Assembly: GCA_964347325.1 (NCBI GenBank)
Contig: CAYFYA010000004.1
Location: 52,348-116,347 of the forward strand
DNA: 64,000 bases
From: JAJISG01 sp964347325
GTDB lineage: Archaea > Thermoplasmatota > Thermoplasmata > RBG-16-68-12 > JAJISG01
Direction of reading: 5' to 3'
Part shown: positions 19,001-27,103 of the stretch, in pieces
Position numbering within the stretch: the first letter of the stretch is position 1
How the letters are laid out: the number at the start of each line of letters is the position of its first letter
Made by a program: the position numbers and the translations under genes
Notes under the pieces: model-generated
Told to the model about the DNA's origin: nothing
The model's input: the letters and a program-made list of their open reading frames with translations, nothing else
Database searches by the model: none

Positions 19001-20573
19001 GAGGCGTAAGCTTCTCCTCTAGCCTCGTCTTCAGGCCAACGGTCTCCTGCAGGGAGATCTCTGCATCCCCGGACTTATGGGCCTGTTCACGTTCCTGAAA
19101 AGCCTCCTGCTCCTCGACCAGGGAGAGCCCCGTCCTCTCCGAGATATCCAGCAGGGCTTTCGCATCCGCCAGGAGTTCGTCGGACCTCTTCCCTCGGACG
19201 CTTTCCAGCTTCTTCTCAATCTTCTTGACCAGAGAGTTCCAGGCCTTAAGGTCGCCATGGGAGAGCTCATCGTTGGCCGCTGGGAGAAGGCTCTCTGCCT
19301 CCCCCAAGTCCACGCCATCATCGGTAAAGAGCTTGACTTCCTGGAGGAGGTTCTCCATCTTCTCCCTCGCCTCCCCGAAGTCCCGGATCAGCCTATCCAG
19401 CTCATAGGTACCCCTCTCCGTCTGTCGAAGGGCCTCCTTGAAGTTGCCATTCTGGAGGGCCTCCCGTGCGGCGTTAAAAAGGTCAACGGCGCCTTGAACG
19501 TCCGCTCCCAGTTCTCGCGCCCTGAGAAACCTCGGCCTGGAGAGGGAGATTGTGTGGAGAACGCCCTGAAACTTCGCATCGTCTAGCGTCTGCAGGGCCT
19601 TGCGGATTAGGTGGGCGGCTGTTGCGTAGTCATCCTTCTTGGCCGCCTCCATTGCCTCCTCGGCTAGTCCCTCCGCCTTGGCTGTGTCGGCACCCAGTGT
19701 CCTAGCCTCCTCTATGGGTGCCTCCAGGTTGCCCTCCTTGGATTTGAGGGCCTTCTTGAGCTGCCGCTCAGCCTCCGTCCCTGCCTGCTTCAGCAGGTTG
19801 AAGGATTTCTCGAAATCCGTCTTCTCCAGTTCCGCCTCTGACCTCTCGAGGTAGTCGTGGGCCTTGGAGAGGTCGGCCTTGAAGGCCTCTCCCGCCTCGA
19901 TCAGATGAAGCACCCGCTGCTTCTCCTCCTCAAGCTCGAAGTCCAGTTCCCGACCTAGGAGTTCAAGGGCCTCCTCTGTCTGGGTGAGGGCCTCCTCGTA
20001 GTCGCTGGCGTCGAGCGCCTCCCTAGATCTCTTTAGGAGGTCCTCCGCCATGGCCACGTCCTTCTCCATTGACTTGGCTGCTAGGACCAGGCCCTGGGCC
20101 GATGAGAAGGACTTGGAGAGGTACTCGTGGAGCATCTTCTCTCCCTTGATCCAGCCCCGCTTGGCATCCTCCACGGCATCCTCAAAGTTCCCCTTCTCCA
20201 GGGCGTCCTTGGCGCCGCCGATGAGAGCCTCGTACTCGGAGGTATCCTGGTTTGTCCTCCTAAGCAGGGATAGCATCGATTCCGCTGAGTCCAGAATGGA
20301 CTGGGTCCTCTGGACGAAGGCTGCCTTCACCTTGTCCTCGGCGTCCTGGGACTTCTCCAGGGAGAGGCGGTAGTCCTTCGCCCCCAGGGCGCTGCTTGCC
20401 TGTCCCAGGAGGTCCTCTGCCTCGCCGACGTTGCAGTCCGACTTCTTGGCGACTTCGATGAGCTTCTGGAGTTCCTCAAGCCTCTCCTCCGCGAGCTCCC
20501 TGTTGCGGGAGGCTTCTTGGGCCTTTTTCTCCAGCTGCTTGGATAACTCTATGTGCCGTAGATAGCCGCCCAA
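16098..20573 (-). CDS. Giant helical-repeat protein with Ig-like and RING-like zinc domains
   Basis: A 1,491-residue cytosolic protein with no signal peptide or membrane segment. About twenty degenerate repeats of 65-75 residues fill residues 30-1330, each built around a pattern like AxxLLxxAxxALxxGDFxxAlxxAxxA (for example AEDLLKRSREALDASDYEEAL). This predicts an elongated alpha-helical or coiled-coil solenoid. A beta-rich Ig/CARDB-like domain follows (SLSLELKMESPTVGSL..., about 1340-1440). The last 42 residues contain eight potential zinc ligands in the order C-x2-C-x12-C-x1-C-x4-H-x2-C-x6-C-x2-C, which is RING/treble-clef-like. TTG start, with GGAG 7 nt before it. The gene has its own TATA box but follows smc-scpAB on the same strand. 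Function unknown. Confidence 0.85.
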   Translation of the reverse strand: MGGYLRHIELSKQLEKKAQEASRNRELAEERLEELQKLIEVAKKSDCNVGEAEDLLGQASSALGAKDYRLSLEKSQDAEDKVKAAFVQRTQSILDSAESMLSLLRRTNQDTSEYEALIGGAKDALEKGNFEDAVEDAKRGWIKGEKMLHEYLSKSFSSAQGLVLAAKSMEKDVAMAEDLLKRSREALDASDYEEALTQTEEALELLGRELDFELEEEKQRVLHLIEAGEAFKADLSKAHDYLERSEAELEKTDFEKSFNLLKQAGTEAERQLKKALKSKEGNLEAPIEEARTLGADTAKAEGLAEEAMEAAKKDDYATAAHLIRKALQTLDDAKFQGVLHTISLSRPRFLRARELGADVQGAVDLFNAAREALQNGNFKEALRQTERGTYELDRLIRDFGEAREKMENLLQEVKLFTDDGVDLGEAESLLPAANDELSHGDLKAWNSLVKKIEKKLESVRGKRSDELLADAKALLDISERTGLSLVEEQEAFQEREQAHKSGDAEISLQETVGLKTRLEEKLTPHITDRIQRLKETMPEPALSDISDVFVKVGTALEVKDFKTAAEMLEEAETRAEERATELASTAIEGLAAAQQLSSEHGIESYGLREAHLAAKKALDEGKVPQVFEELHGLEDHLASLAQEAFAKVKDRVVEVRNSGIAIEELKEFLRQAKDSITSGDAILGLIALRDCDVSAKDSLDSFQKVHDIMASAAVLVAEGKKKDVNMNRAIELMLKGKTAFESGDIKRGLEYAQDARSEAEKEISVLNVTDKIISAKDALELAQVLDVDVRLWSNLLQRAKQSLDNKDFREAVELAMEAEEQAKAGIRKSIESQVAKSKSLLDEVRVPAREVGELQASIDRTKALLEEGRLRDGADLIREALKGCEGLATSYKSTLQKLKAADALASELQSMNVRVSGPEKLLTKARKAFDDGNLTHAGQLAEEAIQQLEGQQEESIRRMISSFESVVAQAKADGINTDKAQELLQKALDLAEDRKFQEALASAMQSEVLVEKMGLQKEIAENALETARTDILGLPSSPPSLAKLLKSAEDAFEKGDYVASLESAIQARDEYSTVRASWEEVEVSEEAGLRFYKMAEKVGVDTSKLTTLLEEGRQASQKGDLESAKEAYDELATEAASITSTHLTQLHTEVKNAHLVCNLLDCEVEGMNDKLSQAMAYFDEHRFEDAQNVLSEARRAVMTALQTKTGELIAAANEAIAHAEKIGLDTAQSQKMVEDSKTAVAEGNFEKAIRLAQESSDLLKGREDTQRRFMGATFKAESLIKTAKKYGIDVKKPEKDLKKAFDIKDSEPEEAIKLAQATLQVVQESLDAFSPSLSLELKMESPTVGSLMDAVLKLENSGKAVAKDLQIEVLGEVDVRRLESPGTVKANGKAQAPMQLAFPSPGKTPVMVKVRAKRVLDEQEYDWEQVFEFDVAGKPPKSEARAIVAEADTKCSLCRGTIKKGFSAKECECGTILHEPCALRAGKCPTCERAL

Positions 20574-20648
20574 CTGTCGGCTCCTCCGATGCTTCTGTCC
20601 AGTACCCCGTTCGAAAGTATCTGGCCTCCCAATTGTGGGGGAGGACTC

Positions 20649-20656
20649 TATAAATA
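20649..20656 (-). promoter_or_regulatory. TATA box of the giant repeat-protein gene
   Basis: TATTTATA on the minus strand between scpB and the repeat-protein gene. Predicted transcription start is near 20626, leaving a leader of about 50 nt before the TTG. It implies that this gene can be expressed separately from the smc operon. Confidence 0.55.
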
Positions 20657-20658
20657 CG

Positions 20659-21198
20659 TTAGGCCGAGATTATCACTCCTGGTGAGGCCTGGTCCTCCGG
20701 CGCCTCCCCCAGCCGGTCCGCCATGAGCTTCTTCAGGTCTTCTCTAGTCCCAGCGCTGAGGCCGAAGTGGTCCAGGAACTTGGAGGTGGTGGTGAGTAGG
20801 AGGGTGCGGCCCTCCGGTCTCGACGCGATCAGCCCCTTCTCCCTGAGTCGCCGGACGTGGTCATAGGCCTTTGAGCCGCGGATGGATACCAGGTGGCTCT
20901 GTTTGACGGGCTGATAGTACGCAATCAGGCTGGCCGTCTTGAGGACCTCAGGGGGAAGAGTCGTGGGGGCCAGGTCTGCAGCCTTTGTAGCGTACTTCTC
21001 CCTCACCTGAAGGGTCCACCTGCGACCCCTGCGGGCAATCTCGAGGGCCCCGTCCCTCTCCTCGTATTCCCGGACGAGGCGAGTGAGCAGTCGCTTCACG
21101 GTTGTGATGTCCATCTCGGTGGCGATGGCCAACTGCCTCACAGTCTGGGCCTTGGGCGACAGGAAAAGGACTGCTTCTAGAAGGGCTCCCTTGCTCAT
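20659..21198 (-). CDS. scpB: Segregation and condensation protein ScpB
   Basis: Winged-helix (kite) subunit of the SMC-ScpAB condensin. The 179-residue protein contains two winged-helix domains (LLEAVLFLSPKAQTVRQLAIATEMD...; ...KTASLIAYYQPVKQSHLVSIRGSKAYDHVRRLREKGLI), the second with the typical ScpB TLIAYxQPI-like motif. It starts directly after the scpA stop codon, in the order smc-scpA-scpB on the minus strand. Confidence 0.92.
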   Translation of the reverse strand: MSKGALLEAVLFLSPKAQTVRQLAIATEMDITTVKRLLTRLVREYEERDGALEIARRGRRWTLQVREKYATKAADLAPTTLPPEVLKTASLIAYYQPVKQSHLVSIRGSKAYDHVRRLREKGLIASRPEGRTLLLTTTSKFLDHFGLSAGTREDLKKLMADRLGEAPEDQASPGVIISA

Positions 21199-22083
21199 CT
21201 ACGCCACCTCGGCCGCCAGATTGCTGACAACAATCTCACCTATGTCACCCTGCCTCAACGGTCGGAGGTACACCTCTCCCAAGGGGAAGTCCTCCTGCCA
21301 GACCTCGAGCCAACCGAGCTTGGAGAGGAATAGTATGGACAGGAAGAATGTGGCCCGCTCCCATCTGTCCCCGTTGCATAACTGACTGAAGCCTACCACT
21401 TCCTGATTCACCGCCTGGATGGCGTCCCATGTCCGTTGGATATCCTCCTCCAGGTCCTCCCGGTGAACCTTGCCCCTGATGGCCTCTACCCGTAGCCTCC
21501 TGCGAGGCCTTGGTGAGGCCACCGTCGCGGCGCTTTCCCTGAAGGCCTCCGAGAAGGCGTTGAGGAGATCGAGAAGCGTCACGGGCCTGGAGACTTCCCT
21601 TTGGAGGGCCTCCTTAAGGGGGGGCATTTCGGCGGAAAGCAGCTGGTTGGTGAAGTCCACGTCCTGAGGGTCCTGGTAGATATCGGGCGTAATGTCCCAC
21701 CCGTCGAAGAAACCATCCACTGGTGGGTTCACGGGCTCTGCTCCAGCCAGTATGACCTCCGATTGGAGCTTCAGCACCGACCAGGCTAGGAGGATGAGGC
21801 GGCCTGCAGAGATGAAGTCCACCGCGTCGTGACGCCGAAGCCTCTGGAGATACCCCTTGGAGAATCGAACGAGATCGATGTCCCAAGGGTCTAGGGACTG
21901 CTCCATTACCAGGTCGAAGACGGCCGCGATGCCGCTCTCGAAGCGGGCCTCCGTGGGGAAGCTGTAGCCCTCTTGGACCTGGGCCAACAACTGCACGTAA
22001 CCATCTATCTTTCCCGGGTCATCCTCCTCAAGGGCTTTGTGAAAGAGGAGGTGGCTCAGGACCTCCTCGTACTCCCGATTCAT
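21199..22083 (-). CDS. scpA: Segregation and condensation protein ScpA (kleisin)
   Basis: Kleisin subunit bridging the SMC heads. The 294-residue protein has an N-terminal helical domain with the SMC-neck-binding segment (SLDPWDIDLVRFSKGYLQRL; compare the family motif DPWxIDI) and an acidic linker. A C-terminal winged helix follows (ERATFFLSILFLSKLGWLEVWQEDFPLGEVYL). Its start overlaps the smc stop by 4 nt (ATGA), indicating translational coupling. Confidence 0.92.
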   Translation of the reverse strand: MNREYEEVLSHLLFHKALEEDDPGKIDGYVQLLAQVQEGYSFPTEARFESGIAAVFDLVMEQSLDPWDIDLVRFSKGYLQRLRRHDAVDFISAGRLILLAWSVLKLQSEVILAGAEPVNPPVDGFFDGWDITPDIYQDPQDVDFTNQLLSAEMPPLKEALQREVSRPVTLLDLLNAFSEAFRESAATVASPRPRRRLRVEAIRGKVHREDLEEDIQRTWDAIQAVNQEVVGFSQLCNGDRWERATFFLSILFLSKLGWLEVWQEDFPLGEVYLRPLRQGDIGEIVVSNLAAEVA

Positions 22084-25000
22084 GCTGCCGCCTCCGCCTT
22101 CGGAACCTCTTCCACTATCTCGTCCAAGTCCACACTCATCACGACCTTGGATATCGCGCCCTGGCTCATGGTCACGCCGATGATGTGGTTGGCCTCCTTC
22201 AGGCTCACCTTTCGGAGGGAGATCTGGATGAACTGAGCCGTCGACGTATTCGCTCGTATCATCAGGGCGATCCTCTCCGCGTTTACGGCATCGAGGTTCT
22301 GGTCGACCTCGTCCAGTAGATAGAAGGGCGAGGGCTCGTAGGCCTGGATGGCGAAGATGAAGGCCATGGACACTAGGCTCTTCTCGCCCCCCGAAAGGGC
22401 CTCGAGGCGCAGGAAGCGCTTCTTGGGAGGTCGGGCTTTGATGATGAGTCCGCCATCGAAAGGATCCTCCTCGTTCTCCAACAGCATCTCGGCATCGCCG
22501 CCCTCGGAGAGCTGCTGATATATCTCGATGAAGTTCTCACGGATTGAGCGGAAGACCACGGCGAGCCCCTCCTTCTTCCTGCTCTCCAGCTCCTCCACGA
22601 GGCGCAGCAGGTTCTTCCTCTCGACCCTCAGGCGGGAGAGTTCCTCCTTTAGCTCGTCGTGCCTCATCTGTTGCGATTCGTAGTCCTCCAGGGCCCTGAG
22701 GTTCACTGCTCCGATGGAGTTCAAAGCCTTCTCGCAGCGGGATATGGTGGACCTTATTTCTTCCATTGCCGGAAGCTCATCGCTCGGCGGCCCGACTTCC
22801 TTTGCCTTCTCCTCCGCTTCCCCAAGCCTCTCCCCAAGGGAGGCGGCCTGGTCTTCCAGACTGAGCAGGAAGTCCTCCGTGGCCTCCAGCTTGCTTTTCA
22901 ACTTGGAGAGCTTAGCCTCAAGCTCCGTCTTCTCCTTGAAGGCACTGTCCCTCCCCTCCCTGACATCCTTCATGTCTGCCAGGAGCCTCTCCTCCATCTT
23001 CTGCAGACCGAGAATCTCTTGCTCAACTCCCGTCAATTTCTCGGAGAGGGTTCGGGAGGTCTCCTCGTTCTCTGAGATGTCACTCTCGATGAGCTCCTGG
23101 CGCCTCTTCATCTCCGCCTTCCTCTCCTCTTGAAGCCCCATCTTGCCCTGCAACGTCTGCAGCTGGGATCTCAGCTCTGTGAGTCCCTCTTGAGATGTCA
23201 GCTTCTCCTTCTGGAGTTCCCTGAGCCGCTTCGCGATGCGGTCGGGGGTGATACGAGCAACCTCCTCCCTAAGGGCCTCCCTCTCGACCCTCAGGCCATC
23301 GAGATCTCGACCAGCCTCCGTAAGCTTGGTTCCCACGCTTGAGAGGTTCTGCTCTGTCTGCACCCTCTCGGCTTCCTTCCCCGAAAGGGCCTCGGCAACC
23401 GCCTTGAGCCGCTTGCGCTGGCCATCAAGACCCTTGACTATGACGTCGGATCTGGAGCTCTTCTGGACATCTTCTTCCTGGAGATCTCGTACACGCGTGT
23501 GGAGGACCTCCAATTCCGCAACGATGACGTTGATGCGTTCATTCACATGCTCGAGCTGCTCCGAGGCTTTCCTCAGCTCCTGACCCACCTCCTCCAGCTT
23601 GCCCTTGGCCACCTGGCCGAACTTCAGGGTGACCTGGACAGCCTGCCCCCCGATCATGGCCCCACTGGCTTCGACGAGTTGCCCGTCGAGAGTGACGAGT
23701 CGGACCCCCCCCATGAGTCGTCTCGCTTGGGTCAGGTCCTTCACGACGACGGTGTCGCCGAAGACGTACCAGAAGGCGTTGCGGTACCTCTCCTCGAAGT
23801 CGACTAGGTCCACGGCGAATCCTTCGGCCTCCTTCACGGCCATGAGGGCCTTGCCCCGGGGCCTACCGGAAACCATCTTGTTCAGCGGAAGGAAGATTGC
23901 CCTCCCGAGCTTTCCTGCCTTGAGATGCGCAATCGCCTTGGAGGCCGTCTCATCGTCCTCCACCACGATGGCCTGCATCCTGGCCCCCGCAGCTACGTTG
24001 AGGGCGATCTCATGTTCGGCTTTCACCGTGGCCAGCTCTGCAATGGTGCCGTGGATGCCGGACATCTTGCCCGTGTCCCTGGCCTCAAGTATAGCCGAGA
24101 CCGCCCTGTTGTACCCGCGTTCCACCTTCTCGGCGGCCTCAGCCTCAGCCTGCAGGTGGCTGTACTCCCTTGAGAGGCGCCTGACCGCAGCCTCTAGTTC
24201 CGTCGACTGTCTTATGAGCTCCCCCCTTTCCTCCTCAAGTTCCTCCTGCCGGTGCCGCAGCTCGCCAAGCTCCTTCTCCACGGACTTCGAGTCCGACTTG
24301 GCGTCCCTCAACTGCCACTCCGCGTCTTTGACCTCGAACTCCTGAGCCTCCTTCTCCTCCCTCAAATGGGAGAGCTGTTCCTCAAGGTACAGGAGCCTCT
24401 GTTCGAGCTTCTCCCCCTCTAGCGAGAGCTCCTTATGCCTGGCTTCAGTGGTCTCGATCCTCTTGTCCAGGGAAATTATGGCCTTCTGAAGGTCAGCGAT
24501 CTTCGCGTCTGACTGGGATGCCTCTGTCTCCAGGCTGGCGATCTCCTGCGACAGCTGATCCACGCGACTCTCGACCTGGGCTCCTTCCTCCTGCACCTGC
24601 CCCCGCCGGGACTCCAATCCGGCGAGTTCCTTGCTAATCTTCGTCAGTTCCCGGGTGACGACGCGCCCTTCCGATCGCAGCCTCTTCACGGCCTCCTTTG
24701 CACGCTCGACGCCATCCTGCGCCCTTGCGCGTTCGATTCTGAGAAAGTCCAACCGATCCTTGAGCCCCCTGAACTCGTCGCCGCCAGACTTCGCGACCTC
24801 TGCCTCCATCTCCCTGAGCTTCTCATCGGCCACCTCGAGAGCGGCTTTGTGCTGTGCTCTTCCCTCACGCAGGGCGTCTCGATCCTGCCTGTACTTGGAC
24901 ATCTGCTTCTGGTTGGACGCGACCTGCTGCATGAGGACCTGGACCTCTTTGTGGGCCTCTTGGCCCCTGGCCTCCTCGAGCTTCTCTTGAAGCTCCCTAT

Positions 25001-25661
25001 ACCTCAGGGCCGACTGCCGATCCTTCTCGAGCTGATTCAGCTGCCTCCGGATCTCGCCCAGGATAATCTCTATCCTCTCGAGGTCCTCCTCGACGCCCCG
25101 CTTCTTGCTCTCCGCCTTGCCAATGTCCTCGTCGAACTGCGAGATGCCCGCGATGGCCTCCAGAACCCTCCTCCTCTCCACGACGCTCATCTCAACGATC
25201 TTGGCCACGTCTCCCTGTTGGACTATGTTGTATCCCTCAGCGGAGATCCTGGCGTGGGCCAGAAGGTCGTCGAAGGCCTGCAGGTTGGCCTTGCGGCCGT
25301 TGACGTAGAAGTAGGAGTTGTATCCATCCTTCACGCCCTCGGAGATGGCCACGTAGCGGGTGAGCCTCACCTCGTCCTCGTCCAAGGGGATGACCCTGTC
25401 GGTATTGTCGAACACCAGGGAGACGCGACAGTGTTTGGCCGGCTTTCCGTCCTTTCCGCCGTTGTATATGAGGTCCGTCAACCGTCCCGCGCGAATCACC
25501 TTGGAGCTCTTGGGTCCCAGGACGAAGAGGATGGCGTCGGCCAGGTTGCTCTTGCCACTGCCGTTCGGGCCTGTGATGGCAGTGTAGCCAGGCAATAGCG
25601 GCAAGCGGAGGTGATGCCCGAAGGATTTGAAGTTCTCAAGCTCTATCTCTGTCAAGAACAG
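22080..25661 (-). CDS. smc: Chromosome partition protein SMC
   Basis: ATPase of the condensin complex that organises chromosomes. About 1,193 residues: head half with Walker A GPNGSGKSN at about 31-39, a first coiled coil, a hinge near 510-660 (MSGIHGTIAELATV...), a second coiled coil, then the C-motif LSGGEKSLVSMAF and Walker B FYLLDEVDQNLD. The likely start is CTG at 25661: AGGAGGTGA lies just upstream and the protein then begins MFLTEIELENFKSFG, matching the family N-terminus. TTG at 25655 would remove two family-typical residues. First gene of smc-scpA-scpB. Confidence 0.95.
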   Translation of the reverse strand: MFLTEIELENFKSFGHHLRLPLLPGYTAITGPNGSGKSNLADAILFVLGPKSSKVIRAGRLTDLIYNGGKDGKPAKHCRVSLVFDNTDRVIPLDEDEVRLTRYVAISEGVKDGYNSYFYVNGRKANLQAFDDLLAHARISAEGYNIVQQGDVAKIVEMSVVERRRVLEAIAGISQFDEDIGKAESKKRGVEEDLERIEIILGEIRRQLNQLEKDRQSALRYRELQEKLEEARGQEAHKEVQVLMQQVASNQKQMSKYRQDRDALREGRAQHKAALEVADEKLREMEAEVAKSGGDEFRGLKDRLDFLRIERARAQDGVERAKEAVKRLRSEGRVVTRELTKISKELAGLESRRGQVQEEGAQVESRVDQLSQEIASLETEASQSDAKIADLQKAIISLDKRIETTEARHKELSLEGEKLEQRLLYLEEQLSHLREEKEAQEFEVKDAEWQLRDAKSDSKSVEKELGELRHRQEELEEERGELIRQSTELEAAVRRLSREYSHLQAEAEAAEKVERGYNRAVSAILEARDTGKMSGIHGTIAELATVKAEHEIALNVAAGARMQAIVVEDDETASKAIAHLKAGKLGRAIFLPLNKMVSGRPRGKALMAVKEAEGFAVDLVDFEERYRNAFWYVFGDTVVVKDLTQARRLMGGVRLVTLDGQLVEASGAMIGGQAVQVTLKFGQVAKGKLEEVGQELRKASEQLEHVNERINVIVAELEVLHTRVRDLQEEDVQKSSRSDVIVKGLDGQRKRLKAVAEALSGKEAERVQTEQNLSSVGTKLTEAGRDLDGLRVEREALREEVARITPDRIAKRLRELQKEKLTSQEGLTELRSQLQTLQGKMGLQEERKAEMKRRQELIESDISENEETSRTLSEKLTGVEQEILGLQKMEERLLADMKDVREGRDSAFKEKTELEAKLSKLKSKLEATEDFLLSLEDQAASLGERLGEAEEKAKEVGPPSDELPAMEEIRSTISRCEKALNSIGAVNLRALEDYESQQMRHDELKEELSRLRVERKNLLRLVEELESRKKEGLAVVFRSIRENFIEIYQQLSEGGDAEMLLENEEDPFDGGLIIKARPPKKRFLRLEALSGGEKSLVSMAFIFAIQAYEPSPFYLLDEVDQNLDAVNAERIALMIRANTSTAQFIQISLRKVSLKEANHIIGVTMSQGAISKVVMSVDLDEIVEEVPKAEAAA

Positions 25662-25750
25662 GGGGTCACCTCCTGATGGTCGGGCCTAGCCGATAGCTCT
25701 GAAGTCATCCCATCCGTTCCTTCTGACAAGGGCTCGTTGGAGCGGGCCGT

Positions 25751-25760
25751 GTATAAATAG
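25751..25760 (-). promoter_or_regulatory. TATA box of the smc-scpAB operon
   Basis: CTATTTATAC on the minus strand, predicting transcription from about 25730 and a leader of about 70 nt carrying a strong AGGAGGTGA site. A second AT-rich element (CTTTTTATTGG) lies at 25764-25774. Confidence 0.55.
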
Positions 25761-25830
25761 CTGCCAATAAAAAGCTTTCCGGGGGGTCGGAGAATCTAAA
25801 CGACGATGCGAGCCTTACATCCGACTGATT

Positions 25831-26955
25831 CTATTCGACCCTGACCTCAACCTGGGGCTGTGGTGGTCGCCCTTCAACGATCGCCTTGACGATGGCGACG
25901 ATACGCTTCCCGCTCGTTCCGTCACCATAAGGACTCGGACCGTTTGGGACCCAGGACTCCTCCATGAGTTCCCAGATCCGACGAAGCACTGGGTCGGCCT
26001 TCGTCCCTACCACCTCAGCATAGCCTGCGGTCACGGCCTCGGGTCGCTCGGTGTTCTCCCTGAACACAAGGACCTTCTTCCTCAGATTCGGGGAGGTGGC
26101 CTCTTCCTGGATGCCTCCAGAGTCCGTCAGGACGAGCCTCGCATGACTCAACAGCACCAGGAAGTCGAGGTAGCCGAGGGGGGGCAAGAGCTGGACGTTA
26201 TCGGACTCAGTGAGCTTCTGGTAGAGGTCGAAGTCCACGAGCCTCCTCTTCGTTCGCGGATGGATCGGATATGCCACGGGTATGGGCGAGGAGGTGAACA
26301 CCCTCACCAACTGAGTCAGAGTGGCCTCGCTGTCGACGTTCTCCGCTCGATGTGCCGTTGCCAAAATGTACTCATCGTACTCCAACTGCTCCAGGATAGT
26401 CGACCTGTTCAGCGCCTGTGGAAGGTACGTCAGGCACGCGTCAATCACCGTGTTGCCAGTTACGAAGATGTCACCCCACACCGATTCACCTTCGAGGTTC
26501 TTCTCGCAATCGCCCGTCGGAGCGAAGAGAAATCGCGACAGGTGGTCAGTTAGCCTCCTGTTGTGCTCTTCCGGCATCCGCAGATCGTAGCTGCGGAGTC
26601 CCGCTTCGACGTGTCCCACATCGATGCCTATCTTGGCTGCCCCCAGGGCTGCCCCCAGAACTGTGTTAGTATCTCCTTCGACCAGTACGACGCTTGGTTC
26701 GATCGTAAGGAAGGCGCTCTCAAGTTCGACGAGGGCCTCCGCCGTCTGCTCTGCGTGGGTCCCGGACCTGATGTTCAGGAAGGCATCGGGAGCCCTCAGA
26801 TTCAGGTCCTCAAGGAAGACCTCCGACATCTCCCTATCGTAGTGCTGGCCCGTGTGGATCAGGGAATACTCGAGACCCGCCTCCTCCAACGCGAGTAGAA
26901 CGGGGGCCATCTTTACGATCTCTGGACGGGTTCCCACCACGATGGCAAGTTCCAC
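25831..26955 (-). CDS. wecB: UDP-N-acetylglucosamine 2-epimerase
   Basis: Non-hydrolysing epimerase converting UDP-GlcNAc to UDP-ManNAc for surface polysaccharide or glycoprotein glycans. The 374 residues show the GT-B fold signatures VGTRPEIVKMAPV at the N-terminus, HTGQHYDREMS, HVEAGLRSYD and LLSHARLVLTDSGGIQEEA. The ATG is about 25 nt from a GGTTAAAG box, suggesting a leaderless transcript. It is divergent from two glycosyltransferases, forming a small glycan cluster. Confidence 0.95.
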   Translation of the reverse strand: MELAIVVGTRPEIVKMAPVLLALEEAGLEYSLIHTGQHYDREMSEVFLEDLNLRAPDAFLNIRSGTHAEQTAEALVELESAFLTIEPSVVLVEGDTNTVLGAALGAAKIGIDVGHVEAGLRSYDLRMPEEHNRRLTDHLSRFLFAPTGDCEKNLEGESVWGDIFVTGNTVIDACLTYLPQALNRSTILEQLEYDEYILATAHRAENVDSEATLTQLVRVFTSSPIPVAYPIHPRTKRRLVDFDLYQKLTESDNVQLLPPLGYLDFLVLLSHARLVLTDSGGIQEEATSPNLRKKVLVFRENTERPEAVTAGYAEVVGTKADPVLRRIWELMEESWVPNGPSPYGDGTSGKRIVAIVKAIVEGRPPQPQVEVRVE

Positions 26956-27010
26956 GGATCATCGTTGGGAGAAGAGGCTTTAACCCCTTTCATTCAAGTA
27001 CCAGACGTGG

Positions 27011-27073
27011 GATTTGTGCAAGTAGGTGACCTCTGTGCCCTGGGCCGCAAAACGGAGACCCACGGCACAAATC
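27011..27073. repeat. 9-bp inverted repeat in the wecB/glycosyltransferase intergenic region
   Basis: GATTTGTGC at 27011-27019 and its exact complement GCACAAATC at 27065-27073, separated by 45 nt, between two divergent genes. The inner sequence holds a further TGTGCC...GGCACA pair. The right arm abuts the TATA-like TCTTAAT of the 27104 gene. It could be an operator or an RNA hairpin. Confidence 0.4.
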
Positions 27074-27103
27074 TCTTAATGAACCCTGAGGCATGCTGCG
27101 TCG

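Noticed and set aside
22659..25598. Long plus-strand frames opposite smc
   Set aside because: Leu/Ser-rich antisense shadows of coiled-coil codons; the smc frame has full ATPase motifs.
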